NCBI GenBank assembly: GCA_964631835.1
Contig: CAZWAD010000001.1
Span: 434,001-498,000, forward strand
Length of the DNA: 64,000 bases
Origin: Bog-950 sp964631835
GTDB lineage: Bacteria; Bacteroidota; Bacteroidia; Chitinophagales; LD1
Direction: 5' to 3'
Part shown: positions 38,301 through 48,102 of the stretch, piece after piece
Numbering within the stretch: the first letter of the stretch is position 1
Layout of the letters: every line of letters begins with the position of its first letter
Notes under the pieces: generated by a model
What the model saw: only the letters and a program-made list of their open reading frames with translations
Databases searched by the model: none
Told to the model about the DNA's origin: nothing
Made by a program: the position numbers and the translations under genes

Positions 38301-38726
38301 CTACCCGGCATTCGAAACCTTATGCTTTTCAGCAGGCTTTTCGAAGAAATTTTCGGTATTACGCGCCACACTCATTCCCATGCTGCACTTGCCATTGAAT
38401 TTAGCGCCTTCTTCCACCACCAGTTTTTTGATTTTCATATCGCCTGCCACATTAGCGGTTTTGCTAAGGATAAGGAGTTCCATTACATCGAGGGTACCGT
38501 TTACCCTCCCATCTATATATGCGTTCTGACAGACAATATTGCCTTCAATTACCGCTGTTGCGCCAATAACCACCTTGGATTTTGAGGTAACATTGCCGGT
38601 TACTTTTCCGTCTATCCGTACATCACCATCGGTAAGCACATCACCGTTAATGGTCGTTCCCTGCCCGAACTGGTTCATTACCCGCAGAACCGCGTTGGCC
38701 TCTTCCGTTTTATTTTTTCCAAGCAT
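38301..38726 (-). CDS. bactofilin
   Basis: A polymer-forming cytoskeletal protein, 141 residues, with the central beta-helix domain (about 22-115) made of short repeated turns (TTINGDVLTDGDVRIDGKV, VIEGNIVCQNAYIDGRVNG) and short disordered ends. Bactofilins position envelope and wall enzymes and regulate cell shape. It follows an M23 peptidase gene by 18 bp on the same strand, a pairing well known for bactofilins, so the two likely act together on the wall. Confidence 0.94.
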   Translation of the reverse strand: MLGKNKTEEANAVLRVMNQFGQGTTINGDVLTDGDVRIDGKVTGNVTSKSKVVIGATAVIEGNIVCQNAYIDGRVNGTLDVMELLILSKTANVAGDMKIKKLVVEEGAKFNGKCSMGMSVARNTENFFEKPAEKHKVSNAG

Positions 38727-38744
38727 GGCGTTTATTTTAATTTT

Positions 38745-39620
38745 TCAGAATGCAATATAATCTTTTGGGTTTAAACTTTTTCCCTGATGCCACAGTTCAA
38801 AGTGCAAATGTGGTCCTGTGGACAGTTCCCCCGTGCTTCCCACAATAGCAATCACATCTCCAGCCTTTACTGCTTCGCCCTGCTTTTTGAGCAAACGGGA
38901 GTTATGCTTATAAAACGACACCAGGTTATTGGCATGCTGAACAACAATAACATATCCGGTTTCGAAGGTGTAAGTAGCGGATATAATTTTACCATCGAGC
39001 ACGGACTTAACTGGCGCATCGGCTTTGGCGGCAATATCCACTCCGAAGTGTTCTTTGGCGGGGGCGTATTCATCGGTGATATAACCTTCCACGGGATCCA
39101 TAAGGTGCATCTGTTTTACTTCATCCACAGCAGCCATGCCCATTCGGGCATTCATGCTAAGTGAAAAATTTTCTTCCTCTTCAACCTCCTTTCTAAGTTC
39201 GCCATCTTCTTCCGAAACCTCGTTCAGTTTTATCTTCGACTTGTCAATACTTGAATTGCTTTGGAGCGCAGGGCGAACGGTATCTACGTTTTCTGAAGCT
39301 ATGCTGATGACATTTTCGAGCCATGCCTGCCTACCCTGCATGGCTTGCTGCAGCGAATCGGTTTTGAACTGCAATTGTAGAATCTGGTTCCGGTAATTGT
39401 AATCGCCAAAACCAGGAATAAAATATTTAAGCGGGGTATAAATAATAGCAGCCGCTGTAAGAAAAATAAGCGTGAAAGATGATACAGCTAAAAAAATCCA
39501 CACGTTTCTGCGTGTAAGCGAAAGCGAAAACTTTTCCTCGAAAGTTTCATCATTTAGTATAACGAACCTGAACCGGTTTCGGATTTGTTTGTTGCGCTTG
39601 GTCTTTAGCTTTTCTGTCAT
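38745..39620 (-). CDS. M23 (LytM-type) peptidase, membrane anchored
   Basis: A cell-wall endopeptidase of 291 residues: cytoplasmic basic N-terminus (1-38), one membrane helix (about 40-62), a coiled-coil region (about 75-155), and a C-terminal LytM domain (about 175-285). The zinc ligands are visible as HFGVD (His191, Asp195) and HLHF (His273), with His271 catalytic, so it should be active, unlike degenerate LytM regulators. It is co-transcribed with bactofilin. Confidence 0.92.
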   Translation of the reverse strand: MTEKLKTKRNKQIRNRFRFVILNDETFEEKFSLSLTRRNVWIFLAVSSFTLIFLTAAAIIYTPLKYFIPGFGDYNYRNQILQLQFKTDSLQQAMQGRQAWLENVISIASENVDTVRPALQSNSSIDKSKIKLNEVSEEDGELRKEVEEEENFSLSMNARMGMAAVDEVKQMHLMDPVEGYITDEYAPAKEHFGVDIAAKADAPVKSVLDGKIISATYTFETGYVIVVQHANNLVSFYKHNSRLLKKQGEAVKAGDVIAIVGSTGELSTGPHLHFELWHQGKSLNPKDYIAF

Positions 39621-39739
39621 TTGATTTTATTTCCTTTCAACAAGGCCGCTACAGAGCAGAGTTCTTGAACTTTTATTTCAGCCAAAACAAAATATTTTTG
39701 TTGTTTACGAGTTAAAATATCCCCGAAAACGCTGCTAAA

Positions 39740-42700
39740 TTGAGGTTGACAAAAGTATTATTATTTTTTTTCTATGGACTGCTTGTTTTGCTTTGGGGGT
39801 GTTCAACAACTAACCACGCCACATTGCCCAAACAGGCTTTTCATGACATCACTTCGCATTACAATGCCTACTTCAACGCTAGCGAAAAGCTGAAAGCGGT
39901 TTACAAAACTTCGCTGGAGTATCACAAAGACAAATTCGATTCGGTTATTCCTGTTTACTATTATAGTGATCCTAAAGAGTTTGCCAGCAACGCGAGCGAC
40001 TTAGACGATGTTGTAAAACGCTCTACTCTTGCTATTCAGCTTCATCCTATTGCTAACTGGAGCGATGACCATTTTCTTTTAATCGGTCAGGCGAATTACC
40101 TGAAAGGCGATTACGACAAAGCATCTTCAAGTTTTAAATACATTACTACCGAGTATAAAGAAGGGGTGGATTATGTAAAGGTGATGAAGAAATTAGAGAA
40201 GCCGGTAAAGAAGTATGTGCGGAAAAAAGCGGTAAAGAAAAAGCCGGTAGTTCGGGTAATCAAAAATGCAGATGGTACTCAAACACTTGAGAAAGTGGAT
40301 ATGCGTCCGGAATATTCACTTTGGATTCACGAACCGGCACGGAGTGAAGCGCTCATCTGGCTAATAAAAACCTATTCGCGGCAGAGTAAGTTTACCGAAG
40401 CGTCTTCGGTTATTACTTATACAAGGGGGGATGATTTGTTTTACCGTAACCTCGACTATGAATTGGATTTGGCAGAAGCCGATTTGCGTGTAAGCCAGAA
40501 GGATTATGCTTCGGCCATTGCCCCGCTTGAAAAGTACCTGAATGCTAAAAAAGTAAAACACAACAAGCGCCTGCGGGTTCGCCCTCTTTTTGTGCTGGCG
40601 CAGTGCTATGCGACTATTGGTAATTATTCAAAAGCCATTGAAAATTACAAGCTGGTGCTTAAGAGCCGTCCGAATTACGATATGGAGTTTTACGCCAAAA
40701 TAAAAATGGCCAAGCTGGGCAGGGGCGGGAGTGGCGACAACAAGGAAATGAGAAGCCTGCTCGCCAAAATGGCGAAAGACAAAAAGTACAACGATTACTG
40801 GGACCAGGTTTACTATGAGTTAGCTTTAATCGCTCTTGCAGAAAACAACCGTGCCGAAGCGCGAAAGCTGCTGCATAAATCCATTGATAATTCCACGGCC
40901 AACGATGACCAGAAAGCCTTGTCGTTTTTAAAACTTGCCGAACTGGATTATGAAGATGAAGAATACATCAACGCAAAATTCTTCTATGATTCTACTATGA
41001 CCTTTATGACAAAAAATGACGTCCGGTATCCGGATATTGAAGAACGTAACAGAATACTTGACAACCTGGTGAAACAGTTAAACACCATTGCCCGGGAAGA
41101 CAGTCTACAAAGATTAGCTGCACTTCCTGAAGACCAGAGAGAATCAACAATCAGGAGGGCTGTTTTAAAAATGGAAGAAGAGGAAGAAACTAAGAAGACG
41201 AAACAGGATCCGGGACAAAACCAATTATTGCAAAACAACACTCAGCAAAACAAAAGTCTGCAGCAGATTAATCAGCAGCAGGGGGGAGGATGGTATTTCT
41301 ATAACACAACAGCACGCGCTGCTGGGTATAATGATTTTATAAAAAAATGGGGGCGAAGAAAATTAGAAGAGAACTGGAGGAGGAAAAATAAATCTTCGGT
41401 GACAACCGATGATACGGTAACCGGTACGGATACGAGCGGAACCTCAACAGACATCGCCGAAACAGCCGGGGGAACCGTTGAAGAGCAAATGCGCTCAAGT
41501 ATTCCGACTACTCCTGAGAAAATGCGGAAATCAGATGAGCGGTTGATTGATGCGTATTACAGTGCTGGTGTTATTTACAAAGACGGTTTGGAAAATTACC
41601 GCAAGGCGGATGAAATGTTCGAAACGCTGAATTCGCGCTTCCCGAAAAACAAACTGCTCCTCGAAAGCTACTATAACATTTACCTGATTGCACAGAAGAG
41701 AATCTTGAAAGACCGTGCGGAAGAATACAAAAGCAAAATTCTGAATGAGTTTCCGGAAAGCATTATCGCCAAAGTGCTGCGCAACCCGAATTTTATTTTC
41801 GAAGCCAAACAAAAAGAGCAGGCGGTTGATGCTTATTACCAAACTGCGTATAATGATTATGCAACCCATCAACTTGATTCGGCTTGGTATAAATGCGAAA
41901 TGGCTGATAACCTTTTTAAACCGAATTTGCTGAGTGCAAAATTCCGCTTGCTGAGCGCACTCATTCTTGCCAAACAAAACAGGCTTAGCGATTATGTGCA
42001 GGCTTTGAATAAGATTATCAATACAACAACCGATATGGAAGTTAAAGCGACTGCTTCGGATTTGCTTGCGGCTCTCAATAAATCTGCATTACCACAAATT
42101 GATTTGAGCAAAGACCCGGCTAAACGGGATTCTATGAATGCGGTTTTCACCAAACCGGAAACATCAGAAAATGCGCTTCTCAAAAAACTGAACGAGGTTA
42201 AAGAACAGGCGAAACAAAGCGGAATAGATGTGAAAGAGGACACAACCAGCAGGCAACAAATGATAAACGATAACCAAAAGACAAATATCAGCGATACCAC
42301 TGTAACTTTAATTATAACCGATACTTTTACAGCCGTCCACCAGCCGGTTATTGAAGACACCACATCACCGTATTTCCGATCAGATGCAGCAGTACATTAT
42401 TTTGTTATTTATATTAAAGACCCCTTGGCTCCGCAAAGTGCGGTAATGAGTATAATGGCAAAAGTAAATGCGTTCAACTCCTCACAGTTTCCTGACAAAA
42501 AACTGACCGCCAGGCAAATCTTAATTGATAAGGAAAACAAACTTCTTCGCGTTAACCAGTTTAAAAACAGAGAGGATGGAATGAGTTATTACAACTCGAT
42601 TAAAACACAAAGCCAGTTGTTTAATGAACTGAAGCCCGAGCAATTCGCCATTACCTTAATATCCATAGTTAACTTTCAGGCTTTACTGGATGAGAAAGAT

Positions 42701-42742
42701 ATAGACGCATACAACAAGTACTTCAAACGGGTGTATAAATAG
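39740..42742 (+). CDS. porW: T9SS lipoprotein PorW/SprE
   Basis: A tetratricopeptide-repeat lipoprotein needed for type IX secretion and gliding, 1000 residues. The start is a TTG (39740, or 39746); no ATG is available before the signal peptide LLFFFYGLLVLLWGC, whose cysteine begins the mature lipoprotein. After it comes FHDITSHYNAYFNASEKLK, the opening typical of PorW/SprE, then TPR units across about 95-460, a low-complexity Q/N-rich stretch (about 490-515), a second helical-repeat block (about 590-790) and a C-terminal domain with a duplicated VIYIKD / ITLISIVNF pattern. In Flavobacterium and Porphyromonas the protein connects T9SS parts. PBP1A follows in the same direction, 59 bp later. 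Confidence 0.88.
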   Translation: MRLTKVLLFFFYGLLVLLWGCSTTNHATLPKQAFHDITSHYNAYFNASEKLKAVYKTSLEYHKDKFDSVIPVYYYSDPKEFASNASDLDDVVKRSTLAIQLHPIANWSDDHFLLIGQANYLKGDYDKASSSFKYITTEYKEGVDYVKVMKKLEKPVKKYVRKKAVKKKPVVRVIKNADGTQTLEKVDMRPEYSLWIHEPARSEALIWLIKTYSRQSKFTEASSVITYTRGDDLFYRNLDYELDLAEADLRVSQKDYASAIAPLEKYLNAKKVKHNKRLRVRPLFVLAQCYATIGNYSKAIENYKLVLKSRPNYDMEFYAKIKMAKLGRGGSGDNKEMRSLLAKMAKDKKYNDYWDQVYYELALIALAENNRAEARKLLHKSIDNSTANDDQKALSFLKLAELDYEDEEYINAKFFYDSTMTFMTKNDVRYPDIEERNRILDNLVKQLNTIAREDSLQRLAALPEDQRESTIRRAVLKMEEEEETKKTKQDPGQNQLLQNNTQQNKSLQQINQQQGGGWYFYNTTARAAGYNDFIKKWGRRKLEENWRRKNKSSVTTDDTVTGTDTSGTSTDIAETAGGTVEEQMRSSIPTTPEKMRKSDERLIDAYYSAGVIYKDGLENYRKADEMFETLNSRFPKNKLLLESYYNIYLIAQKRILKDRAEEYKSKILNEFPESIIAKVLRNPNFIFEAKQKEQAVDAYYQTAYNDYATHQLDSAWYKCEMADNLFKPNLLSAKFRLLSALILAKQNRLSDYVQALNKIINTTTDMEVKATASDLLAALNKSALPQIDLSKDPAKRDSMNAVFTKPETSENALLKKLNEVKEQAKQSGIDVKEDTTSRQQMINDNQKTNISDTTVTLIITDTFTAVHQPVIEDTTSPYFRSDAAVHYFVIYIKDPLAPQSAVMSIMAKVNAFNSSQFPDKKLTARQILIDKENKLLRVNQFKNREDGMSYYNSIKTQSQLFNELKPEQFAITLISIVNFQALLDEKDIDAYNKYFKRVYK

Positions 42743-42801
42743 TATTTTCACTTTTCCCTCCGCGCTGCATTCCTTTTACTTTTAGTTTATTCGCATTCAT
42801 A

Positions 42802-45024
42802 ATGAATAAAAAATTTATTCTCACTTTCTGGTCTGTTTTTATTGGGGGAATTGCGGCTGTTGTTTTGGTATTTTACCTGATTGCAAAAGGATACATGGGC
42901 TACATGCCCAAGTTTGAAGAACTGGAAAACCCGAACAACAGTCTGGCAACAGAGGTTCTCTCAACCGATGGAAAAATTCTTGGCAAGTTTTACATAGAGA
43001 ACCGGAACAATATCACATACCTCAACATCAACCCAGATTTGCGGAATGCGCTTCTTGCCACTGAAGACATTCGCTTTGCCAGGCATACAGGTGTTGATAT
43101 TCGAGCCTTAGCAAGGGTAGCCAAAGGTATTGTTGGCGGAGATGGCGGTGGCGGTGGCAGTACGATTACCCAGCAGCTTGCAAAAAATCTTTTTCCGCGC
43201 GAACACAGAAATAAATTTCAGCTGGTATTTCAAAAACTTAAGGAGTGGATTATTGCCGTAAAGCTTGAGCGCTCTTATACCAAGGAAGAAATCATGGCGA
43301 TGTACCTGAACACTGTCCCGTTCAGCGACAACGCTTACGGAGTAAAATCAGCAGCCTATGTTTATTTCGGTAAACAGGTTGATTCGCTGAAAATAGAGGA
43401 GGCGGCAGTTTTAGTGGGAATGCTTAAGGCGCCTTCAGCATACAACCCGCGAAGAAGAACCGAAGCCTCAACCAAGCGGAGAAATGTGGTGATTAACCAG
43501 TTGTATACTTACAAGTTTATTACCAAAGAACAACGCGATTCGCTTTTTAAAATTCCTATCAAACTTGATTTTCATGCCGACACACAAAATGAAGGCGTAG
43601 CTCCATATTTCAGGGAATACCTGAGACTGTGGCTGAAAAAGTGGTGCAACGACAACCCGAAACCGGACGGCTCCAAATACAACATCTACACAGACGGGCT
43701 TCGTATTTACACCACTATTGATTCGCGCCTGCAGCAATATGCAGAAGATGCTCAACGCGAACATTTACAGGAAATACAGAAAAAATTTTTTGCTTTTTGG
43801 AAAGACAAAGACCCCTGGAGAGATTTCAAGACAGAGTGGAAAGCAATTTATACACATTGCCCGGAGTATATTGATTTAAAAGAGCAAGGAAAGAGTGAAG
43901 AAGAGATTGACAAAATACTGAAAGTGCCCGCCATGCGGAAAATATTTTCGTATGATGGAGGTGAAAAAGACACCCTGATAAGTGTTTATGATTCCATCCG
44001 CTACCACCGTATGATTTTACAGAATGGATTTTTGGCTGTTGACCCTCAGTCGGGATTTGTTCGCGCCTGGGTGGGTGGTGTGAACTATAAATATTTTCAG
44101 TACGACCATGTAAACATTAATACCAAAAGGCAAATCGGCTCCACGTTCAAGCCGTTTGTTTATACTGTGGCTGTACGGGATAAAGGGTATTCCCCCTGTC
44201 TTCGCGTTCCGAATCAACCGGTTACTTTCGAGAAAGGCGACCCGCGCTTCGGTTTGTTGCAAGATTGGACTCCCCGCAACAGCGATGGGAAATATGGCGG
44301 TATGCTGACTCTGAAAAATGCACTCGCTAACTCTATCAATTCAGTAACCGCATACCTGATGCACGAAACTGGTCCGGAGAGTGTGGTGAAGATGGTGCAA
44401 ACTATGGGCGTGAAAAGTGAAATCCCATTGCAACCCTCGATTTGTCTTGGCTCCGCTGATATTTCTTTGTTTGAAATGGTTGGCGCTTATACTACTTACG
44501 CCAACAATGGAACACACACCGAGCCTATTTTTATTACACGCATTGAAGACCGAAACGGGAATGTACTTCAGGATTTTATTCCTCAAAAAAACGAAGCGCT
44601 CGATGAACAAACCACTTATGTAATGATTGAGATGTTGCGTAATGTGGTGCTGGGTGGAACAGCAACCCGCCTGCGTTACCGTTTCAACCTGATGAACGAT
44701 ATTTTCGGCAAAACAGGTACCACTCAAAACTATTCCGATGGCTGGTTTATCGGATGCACACCCGATTTGATTGCCGGCTCGTGGGTGGGTTGTGACGACC
44801 GCTATATACGCTTTCACAGTATGGAAAACGGACAAGGCGCAAGCACTGCTCTACCGGTTTGGGCAAAATTTTTTCAGAAAGTTTACTCCGACAGCCTGCA
44901 TTTTAAAAAAGAGATAAATCCCGAGAACCGGTTTCAGCCGCCTACCGGAAAAATTAATATTGAACTTGACTGCAAAGGATTTTCAGGCGGCAGCAGCATG
45001 GAAAAAGGCAGGGAATATGAATAA
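42802..45024 (+). CDS. mrcA: penicillin-binding protein 1A
   Basis: A bifunctional peptidoglycan synthase of the inner membrane, 740 residues. It has a membrane helix (about 6-28), a GT51 domain (about 60-230) with TEDIRFARHTGVD (Glu88) and GGSTITQQLAKNL, and a transpeptidase domain (about 400-700) with STFK, SIN and KTGTT. A glycine-rich GGDGGGGGS loop precedes the STITQQ motif. A charged insert of about 90 residues (320-400) between the two domains is typical of Bacteroidota PBP1A. The C-terminus ends in a short disordered tail. Confidence 0.95.
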   Translation: MNKKFILTFWSVFIGGIAAVVLVFYLIAKGYMGYMPKFEELENPNNSLATEVLSTDGKILGKFYIENRNNITYLNINPDLRNALLATEDIRFARHTGVDIRALARVAKGIVGGDGGGGGSTITQQLAKNLFPREHRNKFQLVFQKLKEWIIAVKLERSYTKEEIMAMYLNTVPFSDNAYGVKSAAYVYFGKQVDSLKIEEAAVLVGMLKAPSAYNPRRRTEASTKRRNVVINQLYTYKFITKEQRDSLFKIPIKLDFHADTQNEGVAPYFREYLRLWLKKWCNDNPKPDGSKYNIYTDGLRIYTTIDSRLQQYAEDAQREHLQEIQKKFFAFWKDKDPWRDFKTEWKAIYTHCPEYIDLKEQGKSEEEIDKILKVPAMRKIFSYDGGEKDTLISVYDSIRYHRMILQNGFLAVDPQSGFVRAWVGGVNYKYFQYDHVNINTKRQIGSTFKPFVYTVAVRDKGYSPCLRVPNQPVTFEKGDPRFGLLQDWTPRNSDGKYGGMLTLKNALANSINSVTAYLMHETGPESVVKMVQTMGVKSEIPLQPSICLGSADISLFEMVGAYTTYANNGTHTEPIFITRIEDRNGNVLQDFIPQKNEALDEQTTYVMIEMLRNVVLGGTATRLRYRFNLMNDIFGKTGTTQNYSDGWFIGCTPDLIAGSWVGCDDRYIRFHSMENGQGASTALPVWAKFFQKVYSDSLHFKKEINPENRFQPPTGKINIELDCKGFSGGSSMEKGREYE

Positions 45025-45058
45025 CGACAGCGCAGGGGCGAAAGAATGAAGCAGAAGT

Positions 45059-46867
45059 ATGACTTCAGAAGAGTTTAAAACCCACCGCGATACACTACCC
45101 AACCTCCCCGGTATTTACAAGTATCTGAGCGAGAGTGACGAAATAATTTATATCGGCAAGGCGAAGGATTTAAAAAAGAGAGTCTCCAATTATTTCGCAC
45201 CAAGCTATCTTCATTCCAACCGCATTAAGCGGATGATTCACTTTATCAGCAAAATTGAGTTTGTGATTGTGGACACCGAGCAGGATGCTTTCCTGCTTGA
45301 AAACTCGCTGATAAAAAAATACCAGCCGCGCTACAACGTGATGCTGAAAGATGACAAGACTTATCCTTTTATCTGTATTAAAAAAGAACCTTTTCCGCGG
45401 GTATTCTTTACCCGGAAAGTAATTAAGGACGGCTCGGAGTATCTCGGTCCTTACACCACGGTTTATAACGCCAGGATTGTCCTCGACTTGCTGAAAGAAA
45501 TTTTTCCGCTACGTACCTGCAACCTGAATCTTTCGCAAAAAAATATTGAAGCCGGAAAATTCAGGGTGTGCCTGGAGTACCATTTGAAAAATTGCCAGGG
45601 GCCCTGCGAGGCGCTTCAAACCGCTGAAGAATATGAAGAGAACATTCAGCAAATACGCAACCTGCTGAAAAGCAATTTCAACTCAGTGAAAAACTTTCTG
45701 AAGAAGAAGATGAACGAGTATGCCGGGAAAATGCAGTTTGAAAAAGCTGAAGAATTTCGTCAGAAATTAGAAATACTATCAGGCTACGAAAACAAATCAA
45801 CTATCGTTAACCCGAAGCTGACCGATATTGATGTGTACGGATACAGCGAAAACGAAACCCATGCATTTATGAATTACCTGAAAATTGTAAACGGTACGGT
45901 GGTAAAAACGAGGGCTATTGAAGTAAAAAAAGTTTTAGATGAAACTAAAGAGGAGCTTCTGCTTCGCGCTATTACTGAACATTCACTGACGGAGCAGGAA
46001 CCGGCTGCGGAAGTAATTGTTCCGTTTGAAATTGAATTTCCTTTTGAGAAGATTAAGCTCACCGTTCCGCAGGCAGGAGATAAAAAGCGCTTGCTTGACC
46101 TTGCCATTAAAAACGCACTCTACATGCGGCAGGAGCGGGTAAAGCAAAACATGACGGCAGAGGAAAAGAAGCCATCGTTCCGCATAATGAAAACACTGAA
46201 GGAAGATTTGAAACTCACCGAGCTGCCGCGCCATATCGAGTGTTTCGACAACTCGAACATTCACGGAACAAACCCGGTAAGCGCTTGTGTGGTATTTAAA
46301 GATGCCAAACCTTCTAAGAAAGATTACCGCCATTTTAATATTAAAACCGTAGAGGGGCCCGATGACTTTGCTTCGATGGAAGAAGTGATAACGCGCAGGT
46401 ACAAACGAATGCTTGATGAAGGACAGGAACTTCCGCAATTGATTATTGTTGACGGGGGCAAAGGGCAACTGAGCAGTGCCGTTCATGCGCTGGAGCAATT
46501 AGAACTGTATGGTAAAATTCCCATTGTGGGTATTGCCAAAAAGCTGGAAGAGATTTACTTCCCCGGAGATTCTCTGCCTGTTTACCTGAATAAAAAATCA
46601 GAATCGCTGCGGCTGATTCAGAAAATGCGCGATGAAGCCCACCGGTTTGGCATTACTCACCACCGGCAGCGGAGAAGCCAAAGCGCTGTTGGTTCGGAAC
46701 TGATAGCGATTAAAGGCATTGGCAAAAAAACCTTTGAACTTCTTCTCAACAAGTATAAATCGGTCAAAAAGCTGAAAGAAGTTCCTGTTGAAGAGTTGAG
46801 CGAAGTGATTGGAAAAAGTAAGGCAAAGATGGTGACGGAATATTTTGCCGGAAACCATAAAGATTAG
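45059..46867 (+). CDS. uvrC: excinuclease ABC subunit C
   Basis: Makes the two incisions of nucleotide excision repair. The 602 residues contain an N-terminal GIY-YIG nuclease (about 10-95; LPGIYKYLSESDEIIYIGKA), a UVR motif for UvrB binding (about 205-235), the RNase H-like 5' nuclease (about 390-540; IECFDNSNIHGTNPV and IIVDGGKGQL), and C-terminal helix-hairpin-helix motifs (KGIGKKTFELLLNKY). Full length for the family. It lies 34 bp after PBP1A. Confidence 0.97.
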   Translation: MTSEEFKTHRDTLPNLPGIYKYLSESDEIIYIGKAKDLKKRVSNYFAPSYLHSNRIKRMIHFISKIEFVIVDTEQDAFLLENSLIKKYQPRYNVMLKDDKTYPFICIKKEPFPRVFFTRKVIKDGSEYLGPYTTVYNARIVLDLLKEIFPLRTCNLNLSQKNIEAGKFRVCLEYHLKNCQGPCEALQTAEEYEENIQQIRNLLKSNFNSVKNFLKKKMNEYAGKMQFEKAEEFRQKLEILSGYENKSTIVNPKLTDIDVYGYSENETHAFMNYLKIVNGTVVKTRAIEVKKVLDETKEELLLRAITEHSLTEQEPAAEVIVPFEIEFPFEKIKLTVPQAGDKKRLLDLAIKNALYMRQERVKQNMTAEEKKPSFRIMKTLKEDLKLTELPRHIECFDNSNIHGTNPVSACVVFKDAKPSKKDYRHFNIKTVEGPDDFASMEEVITRRYKRMLDEGQELPQLIIVDGGKGQLSSAVHALEQLELYGKIPIVGIAKKLEEIYFPGDSLPVYLNKKSESLRLIQKMRDEAHRFGITHHRQRRSQSAVGSELIAIKGIGKKTFELLLNKYKSVKKLKEVPVEELSEVIGKSKAKMVTEYFAGNHKD

Positions 46868-47282
46868 TAATAAGCGCTGTTTGGTTAGGTATATTTCGCT
46901 GCCGGGATAAATACTTACCGGTTTGTTCCCATTTATTTTGATGATGGTTGGCTTTTTTGCCAAATAACAGGATTATAATTCGCTATTGCTTATATGTAAG
47001 ACGCTTTCGGGAAAGTTTAAAATGCTTTTGTGAAAGTGTAAGACGTAAATACTTAGGCGTAAATTATTTTTGATTATATATAAAATGCTTTTGAGAAAGC
47101 TTAAGACGCTTTTGATAATTCCTAAAACGCTTTGATTTAGGCATAGATTGCTTTTGTGAAAGCTTATGACGCTTTCGGGAAAGTTTAATATGCTTTCTAC
47201 AATATCTAAGATTGCTTTGTTTTCTATTAAAACAGGTATGTATGTGCTTAAATTGGCTATTTTAGCATAAAAACAACGAAAT
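46868..47282. other. 415-bp intergenic region between uvrC and the HTH/coiled-coil gene
   Basis: Its first 115 bp show nothing distinctive; the rest is the 21-bp repeat array described separately. An antisense frame (47377 to 46973) reads through the array as heptapeptides with Ser/Lys-rich pattern, which is a consequence of the 21-bp period. Confidence 0.6.
46985..47252. repeat. degenerate 21-bp tandem array with CTTT-N4-AAAG palindromes
   Basis: About twelve units of 21 bp (one of 20 and one of 22) run from about 46985 to 47252. The unit is close to ACGCTTTCGGGAAAGTTTAA or ATGCTTTTGTGAAAGTGTAA plus one base. Five units (47001, 47022, 47085, 47147 and 47169) contain the palindrome CTTT-N4-AAAG, two of them extended to GCTTT-N4-AAAGC. 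Others are decayed. The array ends 30 bp before the start of the gene at 47283. Twenty-one base pairs is two helical turns, so the palindromes face the same side of the DNA. Confidence 0.8.
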
Positions 47283-47636
47283 ATGGAGCAAAAGAACCCC
47301 GATATTAAAATTAATGAGCTGGTGAAAAGTATGTTGAAGGATAAGCACATGACCGGGGTTGACTTGTCGAATGCCATGGGATGGAGCTATGATGCGGGCT
47401 ATAAGTTATTGAAACGAAGCGACTGGAAGATTAGCGAAATGCAGGGTGCGGGCAGGCTGCTGAACTTTAATTTTTTTTCGCTGTTTGTAGAAACGCACGA
47501 GCCGGCTTTGCGGGAGCAACTGGCAGCCAGGGATAAGGAGTTGGCGGAGTTGAAAAGCAAAATGGCGTTTATGGAGCAGGAGAATAAGTTTATGCGCGAG
47601 TTGGTGGAGATGGCGAAGTTGAAGTTGAGGAAGTGA
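47283..47636 (+). CDS. HTH plus coiled-coil protein
   Basis: A 117-residue cytoplasmic protein. Residues about 8-60 (INELVKSMLKDKHMTG-x-DLSNAMGW-x-YDAGYKLLKRSDWKISEM, given in parts) look like a Cro/C1-type helix-turn-helix: helices separated by turns at MTG and GW. Residues about 75-115 form a coiled coil (heptads of L, M and K/E; REQLAARDKELAELKSKMAF), which suggests a dimer or higher oligomer. A phased palindrome array lies directly upstream, as expected for an autoregulated DNA-binding protein, but that is inference. No family name is assigned. Confidence 0.7.
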   Translation: MEQKNPDIKINELVKSMLKDKHMTGVDLSNAMGWSYDAGYKLLKRSDWKISEMQGAGRLLNFNFFSLFVETHEPALREQLAARDKELAELKSKMAFMEQENKFMRELVEMAKLKLRK

Positions 47637-47667
47637 AATTTGAGATAAAACAAGATAAGCTGAATCA

Positions 47668-48090
47668 ATGAAGCAGACGGCCCTAATGTTTTTTCTTTTT
47701 TTATGTTATCAATCTTCATCATCACAAAACCCGAATAAGGCTCAGAATAAAAGTGACCTTTGCGAACTGATTGACTTGCGTTCCGATACTTTATTTCTGC
47801 AAAGCTTTATCGGAAAATTTACTTCTGCTGACCTCAAAGCGTTGAAAAATTTTCTACACAGTGAATTTGTAACAGCGACAAGAAACAAAAAGGAAAACTA
47901 CGGGAGTATCAGTTTAGCACTAACAGACTCATTAGATAAGATTATTAAAATACAATGGTGTAAGGCGTCTACGTTTCGGCAGGATAAAAATTTCAATACC
48001 AAACTTGAGAGAGAAATTATTAAGCCTTTATTGAAGCTTGCGGATGAAAATTACGGAGTATGTGGTATGTGCTTTGATATTATCATGTAG
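47668..48090 (+). CDS. small secreted hypothetical protein
   Basis: A 140-residue protein with a signal peptide (MKQTALMFFLFLCYQSSSSQ, the first 20 residues). The mature part has a helical middle (KFTSADLKALKNFLHSEFV) and four cysteines, including CGMC close to the C-terminus. No family recognised. It lies 31 bp after the HTH/coiled-coil gene, so it could be co-transcribed. Confidence 0.6.
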   Translation: MKQTALMFFLFLCYQSSSSQNPNKAQNKSDLCELIDLRSDTLFLQSFIGKFTSADLKALKNFLHSEFVTATRNKKENYGSISLALTDSLDKIIKIQWCKASTFRQDKNFNTKLEREIIKPLLKLADENYGVCGMCFDIIM

Positions 48091-48102
48091 CACTCTCCGC
48101 TT

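Noticed and set aside
46973..47377. Antisense frame of 134 codons with heptapeptide repeats opposite the 21-bp array.
   Set aside because: The peptide periodicity follows from the 21-bp DNA period, and it overlaps the start of the HTH/coiled-coil gene on the other strand.
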